Made by a program: the position numbers and the translations under genes
Source: CAJCIS01 sp965276755
GTDB taxonomy: Bacteria; Pseudomonadota; Alphaproteobacteria; Acetobacterales; Acetobacteraceae
Length of the DNA: 64,000 bases
Reading direction: 5' to 3'
Assembly (NCBI GenBank): GCA_965276755.1
Contig: OZ255625.1
Location: forward strand, 124,001 to 188,000
Part shown: piece by piece, positions 34,781-42,161 of the stretch
How positions within the stretch are numbered: the first letter of the stretch is position 1
Layout: each line of letters begins with the position of its first letter
Notes under the pieces: model-generated
Told to the model about the DNA's origin: nothing
The model's input: only the letters and a program-made list of their open reading frames with translations
Databases searched by the model: none

Positions 34781-35658
34781 GCGAGAGCAATCTGCTGACG
34801 CGCATCGGCAGCATCCTTGGCAGCCGTGTGCGCCGCCGCGGCGCCGAGCCGGGCGTGCGCGAAAGCATCGCCGAATTGGTGGCCGCGGATGCCGACGAAA
34901 AATCGGGTGAAACACCGGATCTGGACCGCCAGGAACGCGCGCTGATTGCCAACGTGCTGCGCCTGCGCGGCACGGTGGCCGATGACGTCATGATCCCGCG
35001 CGCCGACATCGTTGCCATGCCGATCGATCTGACATTTGACCAGGCGCTGGAACTGATCCGGCGCGAGGGCCATTCGCGCATGCCCGTCTATCGCGAGCAG
35101 CTCGATGACGTGGCGGGCATGGTGCACATCAAGGATGTGGTGGCCTATATCGGCCGGGCCGAACAATTCAAGCTGGAAACGATCCTGCGCGCGCCGCTGA
35201 TGGTGGCGCCACAAATTCCGGTGCTGGACCTTCTGCTGCAGATGCGCATGAACCGCATGCACCTGGCGCTGGTGGTCGATGAATATGGCGGTATAGACGG
35301 GCTGCTGACGATCGAGGATCTGGTCGAGACCATCACCGGCGATATCGCGGACGAACACGACGAGCCCGACATGCCCATGGTCATCGAGCGCCCCGACGGC
35401 ACGCTGGAAATCGATGCGCGCATGCCGATCGAGGATTTCGGCGCCCGTGTGGGCGTGGAGTTGAGCGAGGAAGAGCGCGAGGCGGATATCGACACGGTGG
35501 GTGGGCTGGTGTTCACGTTGGCGGGGCGCGTGCCGGCGCGGGGCGAGGTGATCAGCCATGGATCGGGTTTGGAATTCAGGGTGCTGGATACGGACCCGCG
35601 GCGGATCCGGCGATTGCGGGTGAAGCTGCCGGTGGCGGCGGCGGCGAGTAATGACTAA
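34777..35658 (+). CDS. corC: CorC/HlyC-family CBS-domain protein
   Basis: A 293-residue cytoplasmic protein of the CorC (YbeX) type: an N-terminal linker, two CBS domains (VMIPRADIVAMPIDL to MVHIKDVVAY, then ILRAPLMVAPQIPVLDLLLQ to YGGIDGLLTIEDLVE) and a C-terminal transporter-associated domain (DTVGGLVFTLAGRVP). It lacks membrane helices, as CorC does. E. coli CorC is associated with magnesium/cobalt efflux and gene order links it to YbeY/YbeZ. Its ATG overlaps the ybeY stop by four bases. Normally lnt follows; here a low-GC orphan and an ISL3 element follow. Confidence 0.9.
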   Translation: MSESNLLTRIGSILGSRVRRRGAEPGVRESIAELVAADADEKSGETPDLDRQERALIANVLRLRGTVADDVMIPRADIVAMPIDLTFDQALELIRREGHSRMPVYREQLDDVAGMVHIKDVVAYIGRAEQFKLETILRAPLMVAPQIPVLDLLLQMRMNRMHLALVVDEYGGIDGLLTIEDLVETITGDIADEHDEPDMPMVIERPDGTLEIDARMPIEDFGARVGVELSEEEREADIDTVGGLVFTLAGRVPARGEVISHGSGLEFRVLDTDPRRIRRLRVKLPVAAAASND

Positions 35659-35938
35659 TCTACCGTTAAATGAGTTTCGTTCCCGATTTCCTATCTCCGG
35701 CTCCTCAGTTGCCGAAGTGTTAAGTTACTTCTTAAAGCCGGAAGAAGTCTGCTATGTAGATGACATTGAGACGCTTAGCTCAGCGGATAGCTTGGAGCTA
35801 GGAAAGTTGTGGCATAGTGTTTCGTCCCGCATTACCTTACCCATGAAATTTGAAGACTTTGCACGCCTGATCTCTCTGGCCGATCAAGTCGTAACCCTGT
35901 CGGTATCGACGTCGTCAGCCGAAAAAAACGGCTTGTGA
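35651..35938 (+). CDS. small hypothetical protein, low GC
   Basis: A 95-residue protein (MTNLPLNEFRSRFPISGSSV at the start) with no recognised domain. GC content is visibly lower than in the neighbours (about half G+C by eye against roughly two-thirds), and codon choice includes many TTA, CTA and AAA codons. The ATG overlaps the last codons of corC by eight bases. It lies just before an AT-rich palindrome and an ISL3 element, at the place where lnt is usually found. The composition suggests recent acquisition or different ancestry. A chance frame cannot be excluded, but length and start argue for a real gene. Confidence 0.5.
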   Translation: MTNLPLNEFRSRFPISGSSVAEVLSYFLKPEEVCYVDDIETLSSADSLELGKLWHSVSSRITLPMKFEDFARLISLADQVVTLSVSTSSAEKNGL

Positions 35939-36002
35939 TCGAAGACGGGCGATGTACAGAGTGCTCTCTGCAGTAGTCTGTCCGGGAGGAAGGAAGGTAA
36001 GC

Positions 36003-36034
36003 TGTTCTCTTTGAAAAAAAGAACCAAGAAAACT
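36003..36034. repeat. family B AT-rich palindrome next to ISL3 left end
   Basis: GTTCTCTTTGAAAAAAAGAA followed by CCAAGAAAACT is a diverged family B copy. The ISL3 terminal repeat begins five bases later, so the element appears to have inserted beside or into this repeat. Confidence 0.6.
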
Positions 36035-36140
36035 GCCTCCTCGCTGTTTAGAGTGGGCTAGCCGCCGCGTCAGCCCCCTGTAGCCATGTTTCTCGGTTCG
36101 GCTGGAGCGCCGTTTCTCCGTCCCGGCCTAACACCTGCCC

Positions 36141-36227
36141 GACGCTGGCTGCGGCGGCTGTCAAGGATGGCCGAAGGCCACCGCGGAGCGGCGCGCAGCG
36201 TCCTTGATTGCCGCCGCAGCCAGCGTC
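36141..36227 (+). promoter_or_regulatory. 27-bp inverted repeat upstream of the ISL3 transposase
   Basis: Arms 36141-36167 and 36201-36227 (GACGCTGGCTGCGGCGGC then TCAAGGA and its complement) pair over 25 of 27 bases around a 33-base loop. It lies 41 bases before the transposase ATG, where it could block impinging transcripts or translation. Confidence 0.65.
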
Positions 36228-36268
36228 ACGCTTGTTCCAGCCGGGGGCCACACGCCGGAGGGAGAGCG

Positions 36269-37486
36269 ATGAAAGACACCAGTCTGTTGCAAGCGGCGCT
36301 GGGCCTGACCCAGCCCTGGAGCGTTGTTCAAAGCACGTTTGACGCGGCTGCCCGTCAGCTCGACATCCATCTCGACTTTGCCCGCGGCAGCCGCTTTGCG
36401 TGCCCAAACTGCGGGACCGCCGATTGCCCGGTGCACGACGCCGAAGTGTCCACCTGGCGCCATCTCAACTTCTTCCAGCACCAGGCTTATCTGCACGCCC
36501 GCGTGCCGCGCACGAAATGCGCACAGTGCGGTGTCCGCAAGATTGCCGTCCCTTGGGCGCGAAAAGACAGCGGCTTTACGTTGCTGTTCGAGGCGTTGCT
36601 CATGACCATGCTAAGCGCCATGCCTGTCAGCGCCGTCGCACGCATGGTGGGAGAACACGATACCAGACTTTGGCGCGTGATCCACCACTACGTGGCCGCG
36701 GCGCGCGAACGAATGAATGCCTCCGGCGTGACCCGCGTGGCCATCGATGAGACCGCAGCCGCGCGCGGTCACACCTACATTTCCCTCTTTGTCGATATCG
36801 ACCAGGCGCGTGTGCTGTTTGCCACCCAAGGCAAAGACGCTGCCACAGTCGCCGCCTTTGCCGAGGACCTTGGCGCACACCATGCAACTCCCGAGCAGGT
36901 GGAGGAGGTGTGCATCGACATGAGCCCAGCCTTTATCAAAGGCACGGCAGAGAGCCTGCCGAACGCACACGTCACGTTCGATCGTTTTCACGCTATGAAG
37001 ATCGTCAACCACGCGGTCGATCGCGTGCGCCGTGCCGAGCAGAAGGTGCAGCACGCGCTCAAAGGCACGCGCTACATCTGGTTGCGCAATCCGGGAAATT
37101 TGTCGCAGCGCCAGAGTGCCACGCTGGCGTCCTTGCCCACGCGCAACCTTAAAACCGCAAGGGCCTATCGGATCAAGCTCGCTTTCCAGGATCTCTACAG
37201 CGAAGAGACCACCGAGCAAGCCGCCGATTACCTCAAACGATGGTATTTCTGGGCAAGCCATAGCCGCCTTGCGCCAGTCATTGAAGCCGCACAGACCATC
37301 AAGATGCACTGGCACGGCATCCTGCGCTGGTTCAACAGCAAGATCGCCAATGGCTTGATCGAGGGGATCAACAGCCTCGTCCAAGCGGCAAAGGCAAAAG
37401 CCAGGGGCTACCGCTCAGTCCGGAACCTCATTGCAATCGTCTACCTGCTTGCCGGAAAACTCGATTTCAAGCTGCCAGCGCTATGA
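36269..37486 (+). CDS. ISL3-family transposase
   Basis: A 405-residue transposase. The N-terminal zinc-finger region has CPNCGTADCPVH and CAQCGVRK, as in ISL3 proteins, followed by a helix-turn-helix segment and the DDE catalytic core (VAIDETAAARGHTYISLFVD, VCIDMSPAFIKG, VTFDRFHAMKIVNHAVD). It ends NGLIEGINSLVQAAKAKARG then RSVRNLIAIVYLLAGKL, the family C-terminus. ATG 36269 is preceded by GGAGGGAGAGCG. The frame is uninterrupted, so the element may be active. Confidence 0.93.
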   Translation: MKDTSLLQAALGLTQPWSVVQSTFDAAARQLDIHLDFARGSRFACPNCGTADCPVHDAEVSTWRHLNFFQHQAYLHARVPRTKCAQCGVRKIAVPWARKDSGFTLLFEALLMTMLSAMPVSAVARMVGEHDTRLWRVIHHYVAAARERMNASGVTRVAIDETAAARGHTYISLFVDIDQARVLFATQGKDAATVAAFAEDLGAHHATPEQVEEVCIDMSPAFIKGTAESLPNAHVTFDRFHAMKIVNHAVDRVRRAEQKVQHALKGTRYIWLRNPGNLSQRQSATLASLPTRNLKTARAYRIKLAFQDLYSEETTEQAADYLKRWYFWASHSRLAPVIEAAQTIKMHWHGILRWFNSKIANGLIEGINSLVQAAKAKARGYRSVRNLIAIVYLLAGKLDFKLPAL

Positions 37487-37527
37487 AAGCGCATACCCAC
37501 CCCAAACAGCGAGGAACCCAAAATATT

Positions 37528-38478
37528 CTATTCTATACGCGCCTTAGCCGCCTGATATTCGGCCCTCCACTGCAACACGCGATCGCCGGCTGTCTGCACG
37601 GAGGCCACGCTCCCCACGCCCTGACCCGCGCCCCAGATATCTCGCCAGGCCTTGGCGCTGCCGCCGCTGGCGAAATTCATGCGGCTGGCATCCGATTGCG
37701 GCAGTGCCACCGGATCCAGCCCTGCGGCAATAATTGAGCTGCGCAGGTAATTGCCGTGCACGCCGGTGAACAGGTTCGAGTACACGATGTCTTCCGCCCG
37801 TGACTCGACGATGGCACTCTTGTAGCCATCCGCCGCGTTCGCTTCCTCCGTTGCAATAAAGGCCGAGCCGATATAGGCGAGATCGGCGCCTGCCGCGCGC
37901 GCGGCGAGGATGCCATCGCCCGTGGCAATCGCCCCCGACAAGGCCAGCGGGCCTGAAAAGAAGCTGCGGATTTCTGCAACCAGCGCAAAGGGGGACAGCG
38001 TGCCGGCATGGCCGCCCGCGCCCGCGGCCACCGCAATCAGGCCATCGGCACCCTTGTCCAGCGCCTTGCGTGCAAAAGCGGGCGTAATCACGTCGTGCAG
38101 CACAATGCCGCCATAGGAATGCACCGCATCGTTGACATCGGTGCGTGCGCCCAGTGAGGTGATCACGATCGGCACGCGAAACTCCACACACATTTCAAGA
38201 TCAGCCATCAGCCGGTCATTGGATTTGTGCACGATCTGATTGACCGCATACGGCGCGCTGGGGGCATCGGGATGCGCGCGGTCATAGGCGTGCAGCGTTG
38301 TGGTGATGCGCATCAGCCAATCGCGCAGCAGCGCCTGCGGGCGTGCGTTCAGCGCCGGGAAGCTGCCGACGATCCCCGCCTGGCATTGCGCAATGACCAG
38401 GTCGGGATTGGAGACGATAAACAGCGGCGCGCCGATCACGGGCAGACGCAGGCGGTCGAAGAGCGGAGGCAGGGCCAT
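37528..38478 (-). CDS. nitronate monooxygenase-like FMN enzyme
   Basis: A 316-residue TIM-barrel FMN oxidoreductase of the nitronate monooxygenase/2-nitropropane dioxygenase family. It begins LRLPVIGAPLFIVSNPDLV; phosphate-binding motifs include GGHAGTLSPFALV near residue 180 and ALSGAIATGDGILAARAAGA, followed by YIGSAFIATEEA. These enzymes oxidise alkyl nitronates, and many relatives act on other substrates. It starts three bases after the stop of the enoyl-CoA isomerase-like gene and is probably co-transcribed with it. Confidence 0.88.
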   Translation of the reverse strand: MALPPLFDRLRLPVIGAPLFIVSNPDLVIAQCQAGIVGSFPALNARPQALLRDWLMRITTTLHAYDRAHPDAPSAPYAVNQIVHKSNDRLMADLEMCVEFRVPIVITSLGARTDVNDAVHSYGGIVLHDVITPAFARKALDKGADGLIAVAAGAGGHAGTLSPFALVAEIRSFFSGPLALSGAIATGDGILAARAAGADLAYIGSAFIATEEANAADGYKSAIVESRAEDIVYSNLFTGVHGNYLRSSIIAAGLDPVALPQSDASRMNFASGGSAKAWRDIWGAGQGVGSVASVQTAGDRVLQWRAEYQAAKARIE

Positions 38479-38481
38479 CAC

Positions 38482-39237
38482 TCAGGCGACCTTGCTGCGT
38501 GCCGCGAAGAAATTGGCGACGTTGGCGGCGAACTCGGGCGTCTGCAACTGCGCCGCAAAAGCGGCGTTTTCCTGCGCCATGCGCCCCGCCACATCGCGCA
38601 CCGGAGATGTCATGAGCGCTTTTGTCGCCAGCAGCGCCGAGCGCGGCTTTTCGAGCAGTCGCGCCGTCACTTCGCGTGCTTGCTCCAGGCACTGACCATC
38701 GGGCACCACGCGGCTCACCAGGCCAAGCGCGCGCGCCTCTTCTGCGGTCATGGCCTCGCCGAGCATGAGCAGGCCGGCCGCGCGCTGATGGCCGACCAGG
38801 CGCGTCAGCAACAGGGAGCTCGCCGCTTCGGGCGCCAGCGCCAGATCGACAAAGGGCATGCGCAATTTCGCACTCTGTTCGGCCAGCACGAAATCGCAAT
38901 GCAGCAGCATGGTCGTGCCCACGCCGATAGCGTTGCCCTGCACGGCTGCGACCAGGATGCGGCTGCTTTGCGCGATGGCGCGCAGGAAACGGTGCACGGG
39001 TGCATCCTCCCCGCCCGAGCCGTTGGCAACGAAATCTGCCAGGTCGTTGCCCGCGCAGAACCCCGCGCCTGCGCCCGAGATCAGCACGACCGTGGTTCCG
39101 TCCGTCTCCGCCGTGGTGAGCGCGTCGGCCATGGCGGCATACATGGCGACAGTCAGCGCGTTGCGCTTGGCCGGGCGGTTCATGCGGATGTGGGTGGTGG
39201 CCCCGTGTTGTTCTACGGTTATGTCTGGGATCGTCAT
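38482..39237 (-). CDS. crotonase-fold protein, enoyl-CoA isomerase-like
   Basis: A 251-residue crotonase-family protein. The acyl-CoA site reads GAGAGFCAGNDLADF near residue 60, giving an oxyanion hole, and a second loop is AVQGNAIGVGTTMLLHCDFV. The hydratase glutamate of the GGGCE motif is not present; instead MPFVDLALAPEAASS has the PE-x-SS arrangement of delta3,delta2-enoyl-CoA isomerases, where a single Glu moves the double bond. Isomerase activity is therefore more likely than hydration (inference). It precedes the nitronate monooxygenase gene in an operon; together they may serve fatty or nitro-fatty acid breakdown. Confidence 0.85.
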   Translation of the reverse strand: MTIPDITVEQHGATTHIRMNRPAKRNALTVAMYAAMADALTTAETDGTTVVLISGAGAGFCAGNDLADFVANGSGGEDAPVHRFLRAIAQSSRILVAAVQGNAIGVGTTMLLHCDFVLAEQSAKLRMPFVDLALAPEAASSLLLTRLVGHQRAAGLLMLGEAMTAEEARALGLVSRVVPDGQCLEQAREVTARLLEKPRSALLATKALMTSPVRDVAGRMAQENAAFAAQLQTPEFAANVANFFAARSKVA

Positions 39238-39331
39238 ATCATGCTCCGGTCACTTTGCGGATTTGCGCCTGTTATGAAAGTGGAAAGGCGCACGAGGAAG
39301 CTGAGGCGGCCGGGATGGCGAGCATGCCCAC

Positions 39332-39763
39332 TCACGCAGCGCTCTCCTTGGAGAATCTTTCCTGTATGCTGGCCAGCCACCGGGCGATCGTATCGAGTTC
39401 CTCGTCGCTGAATCCTTCGACGAGCTTGGTATTCATCTCCTTGGCTCTCGCCTTGGCTGCCACCCGCGCGGTGCGTCCGCTCGCGGTCAAAAACAATCGC
39501 GCGGCGCGGCCGTCACGCTCGTCGGGCCGGCGTTCGACGAGACCCGCGGCCTCCATCCGGTCGAGCAGCCCAGTGGCCGCCGGCGCGCCGACGCCAAGCG
39601 ATCGCGCGACCTCGCCTACCAAGACGCCCTCGGCCGGGCCGAGCAAAAACAGCGCGCCGGCCTGGGCTGCGGTCACGTCGCCATACTGCGCCCGCGTCCA
39701 GTGCTGAACACGCCGCTGCGCCACATTGAGCAGGTAGATAAAGCGGCGATCGCCTTTTATCAC
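39332..39763 (-). CDS. MarR-family transcriptional regulator
   Basis: A 143-residue winged-helix repressor. The DNA-binding part reads TAAQAGALFLLGPAEGVLVG, ARSLGVGAPAATGLLDRMEA and AGLVERRPDERDGRAARLFLT, with the acidic-basic wing characteristic of MarR. The GTG at 39763 overlaps the tautomerase stop in a GTGA, so the regulator is coupled to its upstream gene. A palindrome matching a MarR operator lies before the tautomerase gene, suggesting autorepression of the two-gene operon that is relieved by a phenolic or similar ligand. Confidence 0.88.
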   Translation of the reverse strand: MIKGDRRFIYLLNVAQRRVQHWTRAQYGDVTAAQAGALFLLGPAEGVLVGEVARSLGVGAPAATGLLDRMEAAGLVERRPDERDGRAARLFLTASGRTARVAAKARAKEMNTKLVEGFSDEELDTIARWLASIQERFSKESAA

Positions 39764-40317
39764 TTTGTACCGCTCCCCTCACCGTTCAGTGGGTCGCAAC
39801 GATGCGCCGCCATCAGCTCGGCAAAGGCTGCCCGAGAACGCTGCCCGCGCGCTGTGGGCGTACGGACGGTCGGCGCACCGACGAAAGTCGCGACATCCAT
39901 GACATCGGCGATTTCGCCGAACCCGCCCCAGAAGCCGTTTGGAATTTCAATGATTTGCACCCAGACGCGGCCAGCCTGCGCCTGATTATAGGCGGTGCCC
40001 TCCGCTTGAAGCACGAGTTCGGTCGTCTTCCTGACCATCGCATCGCGCCGTTCGAGAAGCGCCGGCCCGTGAAAGCCGGTGGCGCCTTCGGGCACTGTCA
40101 GCACAACGCGGTAGACGGGATAGCGCGCGGGCTTGCCGCCAACATAGAGCTCACCGGCGGGATATTCACGGACGTAGCACCAGGTGATCCCAAGGGCTTC
40201 GGCCGTTTCCGGCGCGCCTTCCATCTTCAACAGCAGCTTGCTCGCCTTTTCGGCAAGTGCTGCCTTCACTTGCGGTGTGAATACACCTTGAGGGGCGTGG
40301 ATTTCGATCTGGGGCAT
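39760..40317 (-). CDS. tautomerase-superfamily protein, double-domain
   Basis: A 185-residue protein beginning MPQIEIHAPQGVFTPQVKAA, with the catalytic Pro exposed after Met removal as in 4-oxalocrotonate tautomerase-type enzymes. Length and repeated beta-alpha-beta pattern (PVYRVVLTVPEGAT, then RVWVQIIEIPNGFWGG) fit a two-domain member. Such enzymes tautomerise or dehalogenate small oxo acids; the substrate here is unknown. ATG 40317 is preceded by GAGGGAGACAGACC. It is followed by a coupled marR gene, and a MarR-type operator lies 35-50 bases upstream. Confidence 0.75.
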   Translation of the reverse strand: MPQIEIHAPQGVFTPQVKAALAEKASKLLLKMEGAPETAEALGITWCYVREYPAGELYVGGKPARYPVYRVVLTVPEGATGFHGPALLERRDAMVRKTTELVLQAEGTAYNQAQAGRVWVQIIEIPNGFWGGFGEIADVMDVATFVGAPTVRTPTARGQRSRAAFAELMAAHRCDPLNGEGSGTK

Positions 40318-40351
40318 GGTCTGTCTCCCTCGCGCCAAGTTAGTTCATGCA

Positions 40352-40367
40352 CGAATTACATAATTCG
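40352..40367 (-). promoter_or_regulatory. probable MarR operator
   Basis: CGAATTACATAATTCG is a perfect inverted repeat with two central bases, 35-50 bases upstream of the tautomerase ATG. This matches the length and symmetry of MarR-family sites, and its position suits autorepression of the tautomerase-marR operon. Confidence 0.6.
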
Positions 40368-40575
40368 CGCGCGAAGTAAAGCGGATATTTGCGAATTCCG
40401 GGGTCAAGCGGGAAGAAGCCCGCACGCGGCAAGCAGGGCCAAGTCATGTTGTCTGTGCGAGTGGACCACCCATTTGACCGGGTATGCCCCCGCCCGAAAT
40501 CACCCTCCCATCTGCCCCATGGAATGGCCAGCAAGCAGGCGGGGTGTTCGCCCCGACCCGGGGAGAGAGCGTTTT

Positions 40576-41154
40576 ATGATGGCGGACGCGGCGGCCAGCC
40601 TGGAGGCGGGCGCGCTTGCCATCGTCATCAATGAGGCCGCCGGGCGCGGCATCTTCCTGCATGCTGCCGCGCGGGCAACGGCCGAGACGGTCAACACCGC
40701 CATCCTGCACGGCCGCGGCATTACCTGCTTCTCCGTCACGCCGGAGCAGGCAATGCGGCTGGGCCTGACCTTGGCCGGCGACTACAGCCCCGATCAGCGC
40801 GGGCCGCTCTTCCTCCGCTCGGTCGAAGCGGCCGAGTGCGAGGGGACGGGCATATCGGCCGAGGATCGGGCGTTGACGTTGCGCGCCGCGGGTGCGCCGG
40901 ATGCCACGATGGCCAGCCTGAAGTCACCTGGCCACGTGGTGCCGGCCATGATCACCGGCCGGCGCGAGCACACGCACGGCCAACTGGCAGATGCCGCGCG
41001 GGAGGTATTGCGGCAATTAACCTCGCATGAGGTGCCAGCCTGGACCGATATCCTGGACGATGAGGGTGAGCTTGCGAGTGCCAAATGGTGCCTTGCCTTG
41101 GGCGAGCGGCTTGGGATTCCATGCATTCGCCTTGGCGCGAGGGTGGAGCAATAG
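40576..41154 (+). CDS. RibB-like protein (DHBP synthase fold) lacking the acidic active-site motif
   Basis: A 192-residue protein resembling 3,4-dihydroxy-2-butanone-4-phosphate synthase: GTGISAEDRALTLRAAG near residue 95, then SPGHVVPAM near 117 and a MRLGLTLAGDY segment near 56. The acidic DxxDRENE loop that binds metal and substrate is absent; the equivalent region reads VINEAAGRGIFLHAA. The late GHTEA motif is also changed (EHTHGQLADAA). The family is usually about 200-220 residues. Start: ATG 40576 with GGGGAGAGAGC upstream. It may be inactive or have a new function; no FMN riboswitch is visible. Confidence 0.6.
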   Translation: MMADAAASLEAGALAIVINEAAGRGIFLHAAARATAETVNTAILHGRGITCFSVTPEQAMRLGLTLAGDYSPDQRGPLFLRSVEAAECEGTGISAEDRALTLRAAGAPDATMASLKSPGHVVPAMITGRREHTHGQLADAAREVLRQLTSHEVPAWTDILDDEGELASAKWCLALGERLGIPCIRLGARVEQ

Positions 41155-41158
41155 GAAG

Positions 41159-41191
41159 GTCTTCTTTTTGAAAAAAGAACCAAAAGCTTTT
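41159..41191. terminator. family B palindrome between the RibB-like gene and the TraB gene
   Basis: CTTCTTTTTGAAAAAAGAAC is self-complementary, followed by an A-rich then T-rich tail. It lies in the convergent gap. Confidence 0.6.
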
Positions 41192-41226
41192 ATTGGTTGA
41201 GTCGCGTGTTGCGGCGATACTCTTGC

Positions 41227-42114
41227 CTAGAATCGTCGGGCCAAATAAGACAGGCGTGCTAACTGTGCCTGCACCGAATCTGGCCCGGCCAGATGCCCTG
41301 CACCGATTGCGACGAATACCGTTTTCGATCCACGCAGCATCTCCGCAATACGCGTAGCAAAGCGCTTGTTCCGTTGCTTGAACATCACCTCGTAGAAATC
41401 GCCGCCCTGGCGACGCGCTTCCTCCACGATCCTGGCCGTCGCGGCTACATCACCGCTCACCCACGCCGCCTGCATCCTGTCCAGATCGCTCTGGCTCTGA
41501 TCGCCCTCATCAATGGCAGTTTCCAGCTCCTTGATCTGCACAGCTTCGCCTGCACTCGACAAATAGCCGATCTGCTGTTCGGCGGTTTCAAAAAATGCCA
41601 GATCCTTGTGTCCGTCCTTCGCACGCGCAATCAGTGCCAATTCCGGGCTTGCGGACGCCACGGAGAAATGGCCGCCATCCCCCTCCAGAAGCACGCACAT
41701 CGTGGGCAGAATCGCGGCAAACCACGGCCGGAAATGCGCCACGACCGCATTGGTCAGGTGACATTTGGCAATTAGAACCCTGAATTTTGCCACGGTCGCG
41801 GCGGGTAATTTGCTCCAGAGATCATAGGTCGGCGCGATCGCCTGCGCCATCATGCTCTGCACGGCGCCTGTGTTGCCGGGTGTGACGTCGGCTTCGAGCG
41901 CGAGCACGCTGCTTTGCGAAAGGGCCGCGGAAATCTTTGGGCCGAACCAGTCAACCTTCTTGGGCAACACGTGCATGGTGCCAAAAAGGTAGATCTTGGC
42001 CGTGGGGCTTTGGACGAGCCAGATGGCGGGTTCGGCGCGAGCGGTGGCACTGATAAGACATGCCAAAAGAATGACGGGGAGTCTGGGGGGCTTGCGCGGA
42101 TTCAATCGGCGCAT
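41227..42114 (-). CDS. TraB/GumN-family protein
   Basis: A 295-residue secreted TraB/GumN (Tiki-like) protein. It has the N-terminal motif YLFGTMHVLPKKVDW near residue 45 and the C-terminal VFVAIGAGHLAGPDSV, whose Gly/His pairs are thought to form a metalloprotease-like site. A signal peptide precedes: hydrophobic PVILLACLISATARA. The n-region LNPRKPPRLPVILL is encoded by a family A repeat arm (42071-42101), so the start of this gene appears to have been captured from repeat DNA. It is transcribed after murQ on the same strand; function unknown. Confidence 0.8.
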   Translation of the reverse strand: MRRLNPRKPPRLPVILLACLISATARAEPAIWLVQSPTAKIYLFGTMHVLPKKVDWFGPKISAALSQSSVLALEADVTPGNTGAVQSMMAQAIAPTYDLWSKLPAATVAKFRVLIAKCHLTNAVVAHFRPWFAAILPTMCVLLEGDGGHFSVASASPELALIARAKDGHKDLAFFETAEQQIGYLSSAGEAVQIKELETAIDEGDQSQSDLDRMQAAWVSGDVAATARIVEEARRQGGDFYEVMFKQRNKRFATRIAEMLRGSKTVFVAIGAGHLAGPDSVQAQLARLSYLARRF

Positions 42115-42147
42115 GCGCCGATCCGCGCAAGCACATCTCCCCCAGCC
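42071..42147. repeat. family A palindrome overlapping the TraB/GumN start
   Basis: The arms CTTGCGCGGAT (42091-42101) and ATCCGCGCAAG (42121-42131) are exact complements around ATCGGCGCATGCGCCGAT, with GACGGGGAGTCTGGGGGG and ACATCTCCCCCAGCCC outside. The TraB start codon at 42114 lies at its centre. Confidence 0.75.
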
Positions 42148-42161
42148 CTTTCCGCTCTGCT

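Larger units (their letters stand above)
36039..37514 (+). mobile_element. ISL3-family insertion sequence
   Basis: Ends: CCTCGCTGTTTAGAGTGGGC at the left and, on the opposite strand, CCTCGCTGTTTGGGGTGGGT at the right (17 of 20 identical). Between them lies one ISL3 transposase and a long stem-loop upstream of it. No clear target-site duplication is visible, so the ends could be off by a base or two. Confidence 0.8.

Noticed and set aside
40381..40575. FMN riboswitch upstream of the RibB-like gene
   Set aside because: The conserved FMN element boxes could not be found; only a GAAATCACCC-like piece was seen.
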